A stretch of 30,687 nucleotides of DNA, taken from positions 1 through 30,687 of the forward strand of contig DASSOT010000037.1 in assembly GCA_035700225.1 (NCBI GenBank), written 5' to 3'. The notes under the pieces were generated by a model. It was not told where the DNA came from. It saw nothing but the letters and a program-made list of their open reading frames with translations, and searched no databases. This document shows, piece after piece, positions 20,554 to 28,259 of the stretch. This DNA is from JANWLD01 sp035700225. GTDB taxonomy: Bacteria; Patescibacteriota; Saccharimonadia; Saccharimonadales; 2-12-FULL-41-12. Each line of letters begins with the position of its first letter. Within the stretch, counting starts at the first letter, position 1. Position numbers and translations under genes: made by a program.

Positions 20554-21767
20554 TGGCTAAATTTTCCTACTCCGCTACAAAAGACGGCAAAACCCTGTCC
20601 GGTACAGTGGAGGCTTCCAGTAAAGAGAACGCCCGAGAAACCCTGATACATCAGAACATACACCCATTGTCCATAAAGGAAGTCAAAGAGCACGGGAGCT
20701 TCATGAAGCTTGGCGGGGGCAAGGTCAAATCAAAAGACCTGGTAGTATTCACTCGCCAGTTATCGACCATGATATCCGCCGGCGTACCCCTGAACAGGTC
20801 GCTGGCTACCCTGCAGAACCAAACGGATAATAAATATTTCAACCAGATAATCGGCGAGGTTTCAAAAGACATTGAAGGGGGCGCTCCGCTGGCCGACGCT
20901 TTGGCCAAACACCCGAAAGCCTTCAACGATATCTACATAAACATGGTGCGAGCCGGAGAAGCCGGCGGTATATTGGAAGATATCCTGAAAAGACTGGCGG
21001 CCCAGGTCGAAAAAGACGCGACCATGCGCAAAAAAATCAAAAGCGCCATGGCCTACCCTACCGTGATTATGAGCATCACCGTCATAGCCTTTTTCGGAAT
21101 AATGGTATTCATCATTCCGAAGATCGCAAAGATACTAAAAGATTTGGGCGGTCCGGATGCTCAACTACCGATTTATACGCAGATATTGCTTAATACGAGC
21201 AACTTTATGCGTAGCAACGCCTTGATTATCATAATCATCATAGTTGTAGGCGTATATTTTCTGCGCAGATATATAAAAACCCCGAAAGGCAGATATCGTT
21301 TCCACGGTTTATTGCTCCGGCTTCCCGTGATTAAGACGATTATCGTGAAGATTGCACTGGCTCGGTTCGCACGGACCTTCGCTTCACTGATGTCGGCGGG
21401 CGTGGCGGTACTGGATGCTCTGCAGGTAACCGGCGGGGCCATTGGCAACCTGGTCATCGAAGAAGAACTTAAGAATGCCGCCAAGGAAGTAAAGAACGGC
21501 CGGCAACTTTCCGAACCTCTGTCGAAAAGCAAATATTTCCCGGCTATAGTGTCGCAGATGCTTGCCATCGGCGAGGAAACCGGCGAGATAGACACAATCC
21601 TGATAAAGGTAGCGGATTTTTACGAAGAAGAAGTCGACGTGGTGATTGACGGCATAAGCGCGCTTATCGAGCCGATAATGATAGTAGTACTCGGCGGTAT
21701 AGTAGGGGTAATAGCCATCAGCGTCATGGGGCCGATAGCCAGCCTAAGCAACAATGTCGGTGGATAA
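20553..21767 (+). CDS. pilC: Type IV pilus inner-membrane platform protein PilC (GspF family)
   Basis: A 404-residue polytopic platform protein that couples PilB to the pilus base. Two GspF domains are visible: the first includes DLVVFTRQLSTMISAGVPLNRSL, the second FARTFASLMSAGVAVLDALQ with FPAIVSQMLAIGEETGEID. Three hydrophobic segments: SITVIAFFGIMVFIIP, ALIIIIIIVVGVYFL and IMIVVLGGIVGVIAISV near the C-terminus. The length is normal. It overlaps the end of pilB by one base, so the two are translationally coupled. Confidence 0.95.
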   Translation: MAKFSYSATKDGKTLSGTVEASSKENARETLIHQNIHPLSIKEVKEHGSFMKLGGGKVKSKDLVVFTRQLSTMISAGVPLNRSLATLQNQTDNKYFNQIIGEVSKDIEGGAPLADALAKHPKAFNDIYINMVRAGEAGGILEDILKRLAAQVEKDATMRKKIKSAMAYPTVIMSITVIAFFGIMVFIIPKIAKILKDLGGPDAQLPIYTQILLNTSNFMRSNALIIIIIIVVGVYFLRRYIKTPKGRYRFHGLLLRLPVIKTIIVKIALARFARTFASLMSAGVAVLDALQVTGGAIGNLVIEEELKNAAKEVKNGRQLSEPLSKSKYFPAIVSQMLAIGEETGEIDTILIKVADFYEEEVDVVIDGISALIEPIMIVVLGGIVGVIAISVMGPIASLSNNVGG

Positions 21768-21782
21768 ACCAACGAACTAAAC

Positions 21783-21811
21783 TTGACCGGCAAGACACTT
21801 ATGGTTAGAAT
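21783..21811 (+). promoter_or_regulatory. Predicted strong promoter and leader of the major pilin gene
   Basis: -35 TTGACC (21783-21788), 17-nt spacer, -10 TAGAAT (21806-21811). The ~77-nt leader contains a CTAATG/CATTAG hairpin (about 21839-21863) and ends with a textbook SD, AAGGAGG (21878-21884), 10 nt before the ATG. It is the strongest translation signal in the window. Confidence 0.8.
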
Positions 21812-21894
21812 TTGTTCAGATGCTTATCTACCTCTAAAGCTAATGGGTTGATAAGCTCATTAGTTAAAAACAATAAAAAGGAGGGTGGGTCCTC

Positions 21895-22341
21895 ATGATC
21901 TCACTAAAACGTAAACAAAGTGGTTTCACAATCGTGGAACTATTGATAGTAATTGTCGTTATCGGTATTTTGGCGGCGATTATAATAACAACCTTTACCG
22001 GGGTCCAGAAGAAAGCCAGGGACGCGGACAGGAAGTCGGACATCAACGCTATTTATAGCCAGGTTGAAGTCTACTTCGCAGAGAACGCGAAATATCCTTC
22101 CCTGACCCAGCTGAACGATTCAACGTTCAGGACTTCTAACCTCAAAGGTCTTCAGGATGATGCCCTGACCGATCCTAAGGGCTCTGGCGCGACATTGGTT
22201 TCCGCACCGGCCTCAAACGCGTACTCTTATGAAGTTACGCCGGCAGGCTGTGATAACAGCACGACCGATTGTACAGGTTTCACCCTGACAGCTACGCTTG
22301 AAGGTGGCGGCACCTTCGCCAAGACCGGTTCGAACAACTAG
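21895..22341 (+). CDS. pilA: Type IV major pilin (prepilin)
   Basis: A 148-residue prepilin. It has a short basic leader MISLKRKQSG, a class III peptidase site SG/FTIVELLIV with Glu at +5, a hydrophobic alpha1-N helix (about residues 11-32), then the conserved KKARDADRKSDINAIYSQVEVYFAENAKYP helix and a beta-rich head with one likely disulfide pair (AGCDNSTTDC). The dedicated strong promoter, perfect SD and an intrinsic terminator directly behind it suggest this is the abundant fibre subunit. The cognate prepilin peptidase is not encoded in the window. Confidence 0.93.
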   Translation: MISLKRKQSGFTIVELLIVIVVIGILAAIIITTFTGVQKKARDADRKSDINAIYSQVEVYFAENAKYPSLTQLNDSTFRTSNLKGLQDDALTDPKGSGATLVSAPASNAYSYEVTPAGCDNSTTDCTGFTLTATLEGGGTFAKTGSNN

Positions 22342-22361
22342 CTTAGAAAGCTGGTAACTAT

Positions 22362-22393
22362 AAAAACCCTGGTAAACATCGCCAGGGTTTTTT
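22362..22393 (+). terminator. Intrinsic terminator after the major pilin
   Basis: AAAAACCCTGG and CCAGGGTTTTTT form an 8-10-bp stem with a 9-nt loop and a T6 tail: the only textbook Rho-independent terminator I found. It probably limits read-through from the strong pilin promoter into the minor pilin genes. Confidence 0.93.
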
Positions 22394-22398
22394 ATACT
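22393..22398 (+). promoter_or_regulatory. Possible -10 of the minor pilin operon, overlapping the terminator tail
   Basis: TATACT begins in the last T of the terminator tail and lies 11 nt before the next ATG (22410). The -35 would lie in the terminator stem and is weak. It would restart transcription at low level for the minor pilins. Confidence 0.4.
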
Positions 22399-22409
22399 GT
22401 CAATTAAGC

Positions 22410-22808
22410 ATGAGGGCTTTGAAAACCAAATCCGACGGTTTCACACTTGTTGAACTTATCGTTGCTATAGCTCTGATAGGAATCTTTGTAGGCTCCATAG
22501 CCATAGCACAGACGAATTCAGCCAAGCTAGGGCAACGTGGCAGAGATGTAGCGGTTGTGAATTCTTTCGCTGAAAACAAGATAGAACAGCTGAGAAGCAA
22601 AGGTTATCTGGGCGTCGGCCTGGGTACCAGCGATGTCACCAGCGAGCTTCCGTCCGAGCTACAATCGCCCCGCAGTGCCACACTGACCGTCAGCACCGAC
22701 CCGGTCGCCATGAAAAAGGTCGTGCTGTCGATATCCTACAATGACCAGGGCGACACCAGGACATATTCGTATACAACTTACATAGGAGAGATAGGTGTCG
22801 GCCAATAG
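22410..22808 (+). CDS. Minor type IV prepilin (PilV/GspI-like)
   Basis: A 132-residue prepilin: leader MRALKTKSDG, cleavage site DG/FTLVELIVAIALIGIFVGSIAIAQ with Glu at +5, one hydrophobic helix, then a short head beginning with a polar helix (AVVNSFAENKIEQLRSKGY) and a beta-rich C-terminus. The size and the FAENKIEQLRSKG segment resemble PilV/GspI-type minor pilins that help prime the pilus tip. It follows the pilin terminator and overlaps the next gene by 14 nt. Confidence 0.85.
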   Translation: MRALKTKSDGFTLVELIVAIALIGIFVGSIAIAQTNSAKLGQRGRDVAVVNSFAENKIEQLRSKGYLGVGLGTSDVTSELPSELQSPRSATLTVSTDPVAMKKVVLSISYNDQGDTRTYSYTTYIGEIGVGQ

Positions 22809-23475
22809 CTTGAAAAAACAAGACCGCGGTTTCACGCTGGTGGAACTGAATATAACCATGACGGTGATGGCTATTTTGGCCATAGGTTTTCTGGCGGCAT
22901 TTACAAATTTCCTGGTAGCCGCCAGTAGAACGAACACATCCATAGAAATGACCAGCGACTCGCAGAACCTGCTCAGGGTCATGGTGGAAGAATTGCGCTA
23001 TGGAGCGGGCGTCCGGCAGACCAACACCATAAGCGACCCGAACGGCCCTTCCGGCGGCTGGAATACGGACAACACCAGCTTCGTAATAATCACGGCCGTA
23101 CCTGTGTTAAACGGCTCGAATGATTATGTGATAGATCCTAATACCGGCGAACCCTACATGAACGAATTCGTGTATTACAAAAACGGAACGACTCTTTATA
23201 AAAGAACTTTGGCAAACCCTTCTGCTACCGGCAACAGGCTCAAGACCTCCTGCCCGGCAAGCCTGGCTACTTCTTCCTGCCCGGCAGACAGAGAGCTAGT
23301 CGAGAACCTGGACACTATGACCTTCACCCTATATGATCAGGACAATAATCTGACTTCGGTAGCCGCCAATGCCCGTTCGATAAAAATAGACCTCTCGCTA
23401 CAGAAAAAAACATTCGGAACGCCGCTTCAGTATGATAATTCAATAAGAATAACGCTTAGGAATAATTTCTCATGA
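22795..23475 (+). CDS. Minor type IV prepilin (PilW/GspJ-like)
   Basis: A 226-residue prepilin starting at GTG 22795, with AGGAGA just upstream inside the preceding gene. Leader MSANSLKKQDRG, cleavage site RG/FTLVELNITMTVMAILAIGFL with Glu at +5, then a polar helix (TSIEMTSDSQNLLRVMVEELRYGAGVRQ) and a ~150-residue beta-rich head with two cysteines (TSCPASLATSSCPA). The size and the N-terminal helix sequence are like PilW/GspJ minor pilins. The ATG of the next gene overlaps its TGA. Confidence 0.85.
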   Translation: MSANSLKKQDRGFTLVELNITMTVMAILAIGFLAAFTNFLVAASRTNTSIEMTSDSQNLLRVMVEELRYGAGVRQTNTISDPNGPSGGWNTDNTSFVIITAVPVLNGSNDYVIDPNTGEPYMNEFVYYKNGTTLYKRTLANPSATGNRLKTSCPASLATSSCPADRELVENLDTMTFTLYDQDNNLTSVAANARSIKIDLSLQKKTFGTPLQYDNSIRITLRNNFS

Positions 23476-24830
23476 GACGCTTGGACAGGACAGGTTCGAT
23501 AATGATATCGATACTTATCATCTTCCCCTTCTTCATATTGGTCGCGACAGCCTATATGCAGTTTGCTGTATCAGAGTTCCAGGTAGCTCGCAAAGACCAG
23601 TTCAGAACATTAGCCCAGTTCGGCGCCGACGCCGGCATAGACAAATCGATGGAGGAAATCAACAGTGACAGTTCATGGGCCGGAACAACCGGCGAAGTCA
23701 TCCTGCAGAACGACACTACGGCCAAAGTGACATATGAAACCGTCGTAACTAATTCCGGCTCGCAAAAAAAGACCATAGTCGCCACCGGGCGGAGCTACAG
23801 AAGCGCCAGCTCTTCTTCACCGGAATCAATCATTAAGATAACTGCCGATGTAAAAGGCATACAATCACAAAGCTTCAGCATAATCACCGGGGTAGGCGGC
23901 CTAGAGCTCTACAACAGCGCCAAGGTACTGGGAGGGGATGTATTCGTCAACGGTACGGTAACCATGACCAATAGCGCGCAGATAGGTCTTCAGACCAGCC
24001 CTATAAATTTGCAGGTCGCCCATCAGAGCTGTCCTAATCCGGTGAATTCCAGCTACCCGCAACTGTGTGCGGACGGTGAGAACGGCCAGCCTATAAATAT
24101 TTACAACAACTCTCATATATACGGTAATGTGAAGGCTAACAATCAGATATCAGGAAGCAATATGAGCGACCCCGGGCTTACCGCAAGTAGCGGAGTTACA
24201 CCCCAAGCTCTTCCGCCCCACGATAGAAGCGCGCAAATAGCCGCTGTCACCGACAACTTGACCGGTTCTGCGGCGTCCTGCTCCGGAAAAGCCGAGATAA
24301 CCTGGCCGGCTAACGTAAAGATAACTGGCAATGTAAGCATCAGCCATCAGTGCGAGGTCACCGTGCTCGGAGATGCATGGATAACCGGCAACCTCACTAT
24401 GTCAAATAGCGCGCAACTAATCGTAAGCGATTCGCTGGGCACTACCCGGCCGAACATTATGATTGACGGCCAGTCCAGCTCACTCAGCAATAGTTCTCAG
24501 ATAGTGAGCAATAATCAGAACACCGGCGCCCAGCTGATTACCTACTGGAGTACTGCCGGCTGTTCACCGAACTGTAGCGATGTGACAGGCACCGACCTTT
24601 ATAACACCCGCAACAGCACGACAATATCGCTCAATAATTCGGCTTCCGGACCGCAGACCATCTTCTATGCCAAGTGGTCGAAGATACAGGTTTCAAACAG
24701 CGGCCAGATAGGCGCCCTGGTCGGACAAACGATAGTCTTAACCAACAACAGCGCCGTGACCTTCGGTTCATCCGTAGGTAGCGGCAGTATAACTTTCTGG
24801 CTGATTGACGGATACAGAAGATCGTTTTAA
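23472..24830 (+). CDS. Large PilX-like pilus-associated protein with a repetitive beta-helix-like C-terminus
   Basis: A 452-residue protein with one N-terminal hydrophobic segment (about 9-28, IMISILIIFPFFILVATAYM) lacking a G/F prepilin site, then a PilX-like segment (VARKDQFRTLAQFGADAGIDKSMEEIN). From about residue 145 it contains recurring N[SN][SAG]x[IL]-type motifs (near 148, 167, 212, 312, 340, 388, 409, 425) alternating with hydrophobic strands such as GNVSIS, GNLTMS and GDVFVNGTVTM, as in bactofilin/beta-helix proteins. There are seven or eight Cys, several closely spaced. It is probably a surface- or tip-located pilus component. It overlaps the preceding gene's stop (ATGA). Confidence 0.75.
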   Translation: MRRLDRTGSIMISILIIFPFFILVATAYMQFAVSEFQVARKDQFRTLAQFGADAGIDKSMEEINSDSSWAGTTGEVILQNDTTAKVTYETVVTNSGSQKKTIVATGRSYRSASSSSPESIIKITADVKGIQSQSFSIITGVGGLELYNSAKVLGGDVFVNGTVTMTNSAQIGLQTSPINLQVAHQSCPNPVNSSYPQLCADGENGQPINIYNNSHIYGNVKANNQISGSNMSDPGLTASSGVTPQALPPHDRSAQIAAVTDNLTGSAASCSGKAEITWPANVKITGNVSISHQCEVTVLGDAWITGNLTMSNSAQLIVSDSLGTTRPNIMIDGQSSSLSNSSQIVSNNQNTGAQLITYWSTAGCSPNCSDVTGTDLYNTRNSTTISLNNSASGPQTIFYAKWSKIQVSNSGQIGALVGQTIVLTNNSAVTFGSSVGSGSITFWLIDGYRRSF

Positions 24831-24844
24831 GGGTGGAGATATGC

Positions 24845-24850
24845 TATAGT
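24845..24850 (+). promoter_or_regulatory. Possible extended -10 of the pilMNO operon
   Basis: TGC-TATAGT, 37 nt before the pilM ATG. No clear -35. Read-through from the minor pilin operon is also possible. Confidence 0.4.
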
Positions 24851-24887
24851 GTTAAAGAAGTAAGCGTATGTGCTTTGATGGGCAAGC

Positions 24888-25961
24888 ATGAATAAAAACA
24901 AAACATATTTCTACAAGGACAAGCCCCTCTTCGGGATGGATATAGGTTTGAACAGCATCAAAGTGATGCAATTGGGCAGTTCCTCCAAAAAAGGCTACAA
25001 GCTTATCGGTTACGGCATAGGGAGTTTTGATGCGAAAGCTATCAAGGACGGCGAGATAGTCGATTATGAAATCCTGGCAGGAGCCATAAAGGAAATGCTG
25101 GAAAAGAATATAGTCGGCGAGATAACCACAAGGAGAGTGGCGGTAAGCATACCGGCTACCCTGACCTACACGCACACGATAAATCTGCCCATCATAAAGG
25201 ATAGCGAACTTAAAGAAGCCGTGGAGCTGGAAACCGAACAGTATATACCAGTACCGCTCAACGAGCTTTACATCGATTATGAAATCATTGGGAAAACAGA
25301 TAAGAGCATCGAGATATTGACGGTAGCGGTCCCAAAGAAAATAGCGGACTCATACCTGGCGCTGATTGAAATATTAGGCTTGGAAGCCATAAGTTTCGAC
25401 ACCAGCATTTCCTCTTCCGGTAGATTATTCAAGATGCTTGAAAGAAGCAGTGACATACCGTCCGTAATAATTGATTTCGGATCCGTTTCTGCTGACATTA
25501 CTATTTTCGACAAGACCACAATAGTTTCCGGTACTATCCCTGCCGGCGGGGATATCTTTACCGACCTTATAGCCGAAAAGCTCAAGGTAAGCCGGGAAGA
25601 AGCCCATGTGATAAAAACCAAGTACGGTATCGGTAAAAGCAAAAAACAATCCGAAGTAATAGCCGTGATGCAACCCCAGCTCGACCAACTCTTCAGGGAA
25701 GTCAAAAGAATGATGCGCTATTATAGCGAGCGCACGGAGTCTAAGGGAAAGATAGGCCAGGTCATCACTATGGGAGGAGGCGCGAACATGCCGGGCCTGA
25801 GCGATTATCTTACCAACGCGCTAAGGCTTCCGGTAAGAGCCTATGATCCTTGGCAGAATTTTGAACTTCATAAAATAAATCCGCCCAGTCATGATGAAAA
25901 GTCCGTATACGCAACAGTAGCAGGGCTATGCCTTATTAACCCAGCGGAGCTGTTCTCATGA
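24888..25961 (+). CDS. pilM: Type IV pilus assembly protein PilM
   Basis: A 357-residue actin-like ASKHA ATPase of the FtsA/PilM family, the cytoplasmic ring of the pilus alignment complex. Nucleotide-fold motifs: FGMDIGLNSIKVMQL (phosphate 1), VIIDFGSVSADITIF (phosphate 2) and VITMGGGANMPGLSDYL (adenosine). The SHS2-type 1C region is around RRVAVSIPATLTYTHTINLP. An N-terminal ~14-residue extension precedes the core. An in-frame TGA just upstream fixes the start at 24888. Its stop overlaps the pilN start (ATGA). Confidence 0.93.
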   Translation: MNKNKTYFYKDKPLFGMDIGLNSIKVMQLGSSSKKGYKLIGYGIGSFDAKAIKDGEIVDYEILAGAIKEMLEKNIVGEITTRRVAVSIPATLTYTHTINLPIIKDSELKEAVELETEQYIPVPLNELYIDYEIIGKTDKSIEILTVAVPKKIADSYLALIEILGLEAISFDTSISSSGRLFKMLERSSDIPSVIIDFGSVSADITIFDKTTIVSGTIPAGGDIFTDLIAEKLKVSREEAHVIKTKYGIGKSKKQSEVIAVMQPQLDQLFREVKRMMRYYSERTESKGKIGQVITMGGGANMPGLSDYLTNALRLPVRAYDPWQNFELHKINPPSHDEKSVYATVAGLCLINPAELFS

Positions 25962-26587
25962 TTAATCTGCTTCCTCCTCAGTACAAAGAAAATATAATAT
26001 ACGCCCGGAAAAACCGAGCGCTTTTGAACTGGACTTTGGCCATGATAGCCTCTCTGCTCATCCTGGTAGCGATAATAGTATCGGGGTACATATTGATGAA
26101 TAATTCTATAAAGACTCAGCAATCTAGGACGAGCGAAGCAAGGCAAAGGCTAAAGGAACAGAAGATTGATGAAACAAAAGCGAAGCTTGACGAGGTATCA
26201 TCCAATACCAAGCTTATACTGCAGGTTCTGTCGAGAGAGATACTGTTCTCCAAACTCCTAAGACAGCTGGGTGCGTCGTTTCCGCCCGGAACCACACTGC
26301 AATCCATACAGATAGATAAGGTTGAAGGCGGTATAACACTGCGGGCGCTGGCAAAAAATGTTCAATCTGCTACACAGATACAGGTTAATCTGTCCGATCC
26401 GGAAAACAAGATATTCCAAAAAGCCGACATAGAATCAATCGACTGCAGTGCCGCAGGTTCTGAAGACCCGACGCAAACGCAGTCCGCGTATCCGTGCGCC
26501 GTCCAACTAAGGGCCTTGTTCTCTACCGATAACCCTTACGTATATATATCCGATACTGCCAAAAGTTCGGGGGCAACTTCACAATGA
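25958..26587 (+). CDS. pilN: Type IV pilus assembly protein PilN
   Basis: A 209-residue bitopic inner-membrane protein. It has the conserved N-terminal INLLPPQYKE motif, which inserts into the PilM groove, one transmembrane helix (about 27-50), a coiled coil (RTSEARQRLKEQKIDETKAKLDEV) and a periplasmic-type ferredoxin-like domain with a C-terminal extension containing two Cys. Overlaps pilM and pilO by ATGA. Confidence 0.92.
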   Translation: MINLLPPQYKENIIYARKNRALLNWTLAMIASLLILVAIIVSGYILMNNSIKTQQSRTSEARQRLKEQKIDETKAKLDEVSSNTKLILQVLSREILFSKLLRQLGASFPPGTTLQSIQIDKVEGGITLRALAKNVQSATQIQVNLSDPENKIFQKADIESIDCSAAGSEDPTQTQSAYPCAVQLRALFSTDNPYVYISDTAKSSGATSQ

Positions 26588-27192
26588 CACCTAAGAAATT
26601 CTCTTATCTCATGGCTGGTTTAGTATCTTTGCTATTCATAGCCATTGTGGCCGTAGTTTATCTTGGCGATTCCATGCTGAAGACTCAATCGGAGAAGCTA
26701 AGCAGTGCAAAAGCCCAGGACCAGGTCATAAAAGACCAGGAGGTGTCACTGGCACAAGCAAAGACGGATTTGATTAAATACGCGTCGCTTAACGAGATAG
26801 CCAAAGCGATAGTACCCCAGGATAAAGACCAGGCAAAGACCGTGCGGGAGATAAATGCAATAGCTTCCGAAAGCGGCATAAATCTGGAGCAAATAAGCTT
26901 TGATACTTCCAGTCTGGGACTTCCCGGTGCCGCCGCTACAGGTTCTCCGCAGGGGGCGCAAAACATAACCCAGGTCAAACCCGTAGAAGGCATACAGGGC
27001 GTTTACTCTTTGGAAATTACAGTCAGTTCAGGCAGTTCAGCCGTCCCTTATTACCGCTTTCTGAACTTTTTGGAAAGACTGGAGTCCAACAGAAGAACCG
27101 CTCATGTTACAAGCATCACGGTTACGCCCTCCGAAGATGATAGAAATCTGGTTACATTTTCATTAGTATTAAACGCATATATAAAACCATGA
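26584..27192 (+). CDS. pilO: Type IV pilus assembly protein PilO
   Basis: A 202-residue bitopic protein: transmembrane helix at about 7-28, coiled coil (29-75), then a PilO-type alpha/beta domain in which YYRFLNFLERLESNRRTAHVTSITV is the recognisable strand-helix-strand block. It pairs with PilN in the inner-membrane alignment complex. A Gly/Ala-rich linker (LPGAAATGSPQGAQ) interrupts the domain. Coupled by ATGA overlaps on both sides. Confidence 0.9.
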   Translation: MTPKKFSYLMAGLVSLLFIAIVAVVYLGDSMLKTQSEKLSSAKAQDQVIKDQEVSLAQAKTDLIKYASLNEIAKAIVPQDKDQAKTVREINAIASESGINLEQISFDTSSLGLPGAAATGSPQGAQNITQVKPVEGIQGVYSLEITVSSGSSAVPYYRFLNFLERLESNRRTAHVTSITVTPSEDDRNLVTFSLVLNAYIKP

Positions 27193-27500
27193 ACGCAGAT
27201 ATTAATTTTGACCCCAAAAAGATAATCGAAGCAACACGGCAGTTTATAAACGATGCTTCGCGATATGCGAAGTTCACCTTTATCATCGTAATCCTCGTGT
27301 TGAGCGGGTTTTTAGTATTTGAAATCAACCGCCTTATAAATAAGGAACCTTCTCCTGAGCAGATAGTCGAGCAACAGGAAATAATCAAAAGACCCAAGCT
27401 GGACCAGGAAACAATAGACAAGATCGAAGCGTTAAAAGATCACAATATCGCGGCGCGAGCATTGTTCAAAGCCGCCCGCGACAACCCCTTTCAGGATTAG
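27189..27500 (+). CDS. Small bitopic membrane protein at the end of the pilMNO operon
   Basis: A 103-residue protein: ~27 N-terminal residues (FDPKKIIEATRQFINDASRYAK), one transmembrane helix (about 28-48, FTFIIVILVLSGFLVFEI), then a charged helical tail (KEPSPEQIVEQQEIIKRPKLDQETIDKIEAL...). I recognise no domain. The position after pilO is where PilP is encoded in diderms, but it has no lipoprotein signal. It overlaps the pilO stop by ATGA and the convergent bPH2 gene by 3 nt. It is probably a pilus-complex subunit, by context only. Confidence 0.7.
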   Translation: MNADINFDPKKIIEATRQFINDASRYAKFTFIIVILVLSGFLVFEINRLINKEPSPEQIVEQQEIIKRPKLDQETIDKIEALKDHNIAARALFKAARDNPFQD

Positions 27501-28252
27501 TGCGTTCTGCCACCGTATTTTTGCAGGTATTCCGCACGGGTATCCTGTATCATCTTGGCGTATGCGTTCGGGTAGGGACAGTTCCTGAAGATAAAATGAT
27601 GCTCTTCTCCGGCAGTTTCTATCGTTAGGGTGCCGTAATTGAAAACAGTGGCGAAAAGTCCGCGCGTATCTGCAGTCACGTCTTCCACATTTGCCATGGA
27701 AAGTTCCGAAATTCTGCGGTTGAAAAGACCTATCTGTTGCACCTCGGTTACGTTCAAATCAGTGATTATAAGCTGGTTGCCCCGATAAACCTTGGTGGCC
27801 AAAGCTAAGAAAATAATGCCGAATATCGCCATCAAGAGCACAAGTAAACCCACTAATAAGCTTGCGACACTGCCCGCACCCAAAGTAGAAGGCGTCAAAA
27901 AGAGCAGTAAACCAAGTGCCAGGATCGAGGCGATTATGAACTGAGCGTATATCAATGCAAGCCCGAAAGGATGCCGGCGTACATCGGCCACCTCTACTTC
28001 GGAATCCCCGATCTCTTCCAGATGGCCTGTAGGGTCGAACAGATGGCTCCTCTCCTGAAAAGCCTTTTTGGCCGTAGGATTTTTAGCCAGTTCCTCCATC
28101 TTCTCAAGACGTCGTTTTTTACGGTTATTTTTGTTGTTTGCGCGCTTTTTACGGGGTACCTTTATCTTGCCGGAAGACGATGGTCTGTCCTCGTCAATAA
28201 CCTTCCTCATATAATCTTCGACCGGGTTCGGCCTCTGGTTATCCCTGTCCAT
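27497..28252 (-). CDS. bPH2 (bacterial pleckstrin-homology-like) domain membrane protein
   Basis: A 251-residue protein. The first ~60 residues are disordered and very basic (KIKVPRKKRANNKNNRKKRRLEK), followed by two transmembrane helices (about 100-121 and 126-150) and a YdbS-type bPH2 domain (about 153-250: YRGNQLIITDLNVTEVQQIGLFNRRISELSMANVEDV...GTLTIETAG). The function of these membrane PH-like domains is not known in detail. The basic segment could bind nucleic acid or membrane surface (inference). It starts 7 nt after the ruvB stop, so it is probably in the ruv operon. Confidence 0.8.
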   Translation of the reverse strand: MDRDNQRPNPVEDYMRKVIDEDRPSSSGKIKVPRKKRANNKNNRKKRRLEKMEELAKNPTAKKAFQERSHLFDPTGHLEEIGDSEVEVADVRRHPFGLALIYAQFIIASILALGLLLFLTPSTLGAGSVASLLVGLLVLLMAIFGIIFLALATKVYRGNQLIITDLNVTEVQQIGLFNRRISELSMANVEDVTADTRGLFATVFNYGTLTIETAGEEHHFIFRNCPYPNAYAKMIQDTRAEYLQKYGGRTH

Positions 28253-28259
28253 GAGAAAA

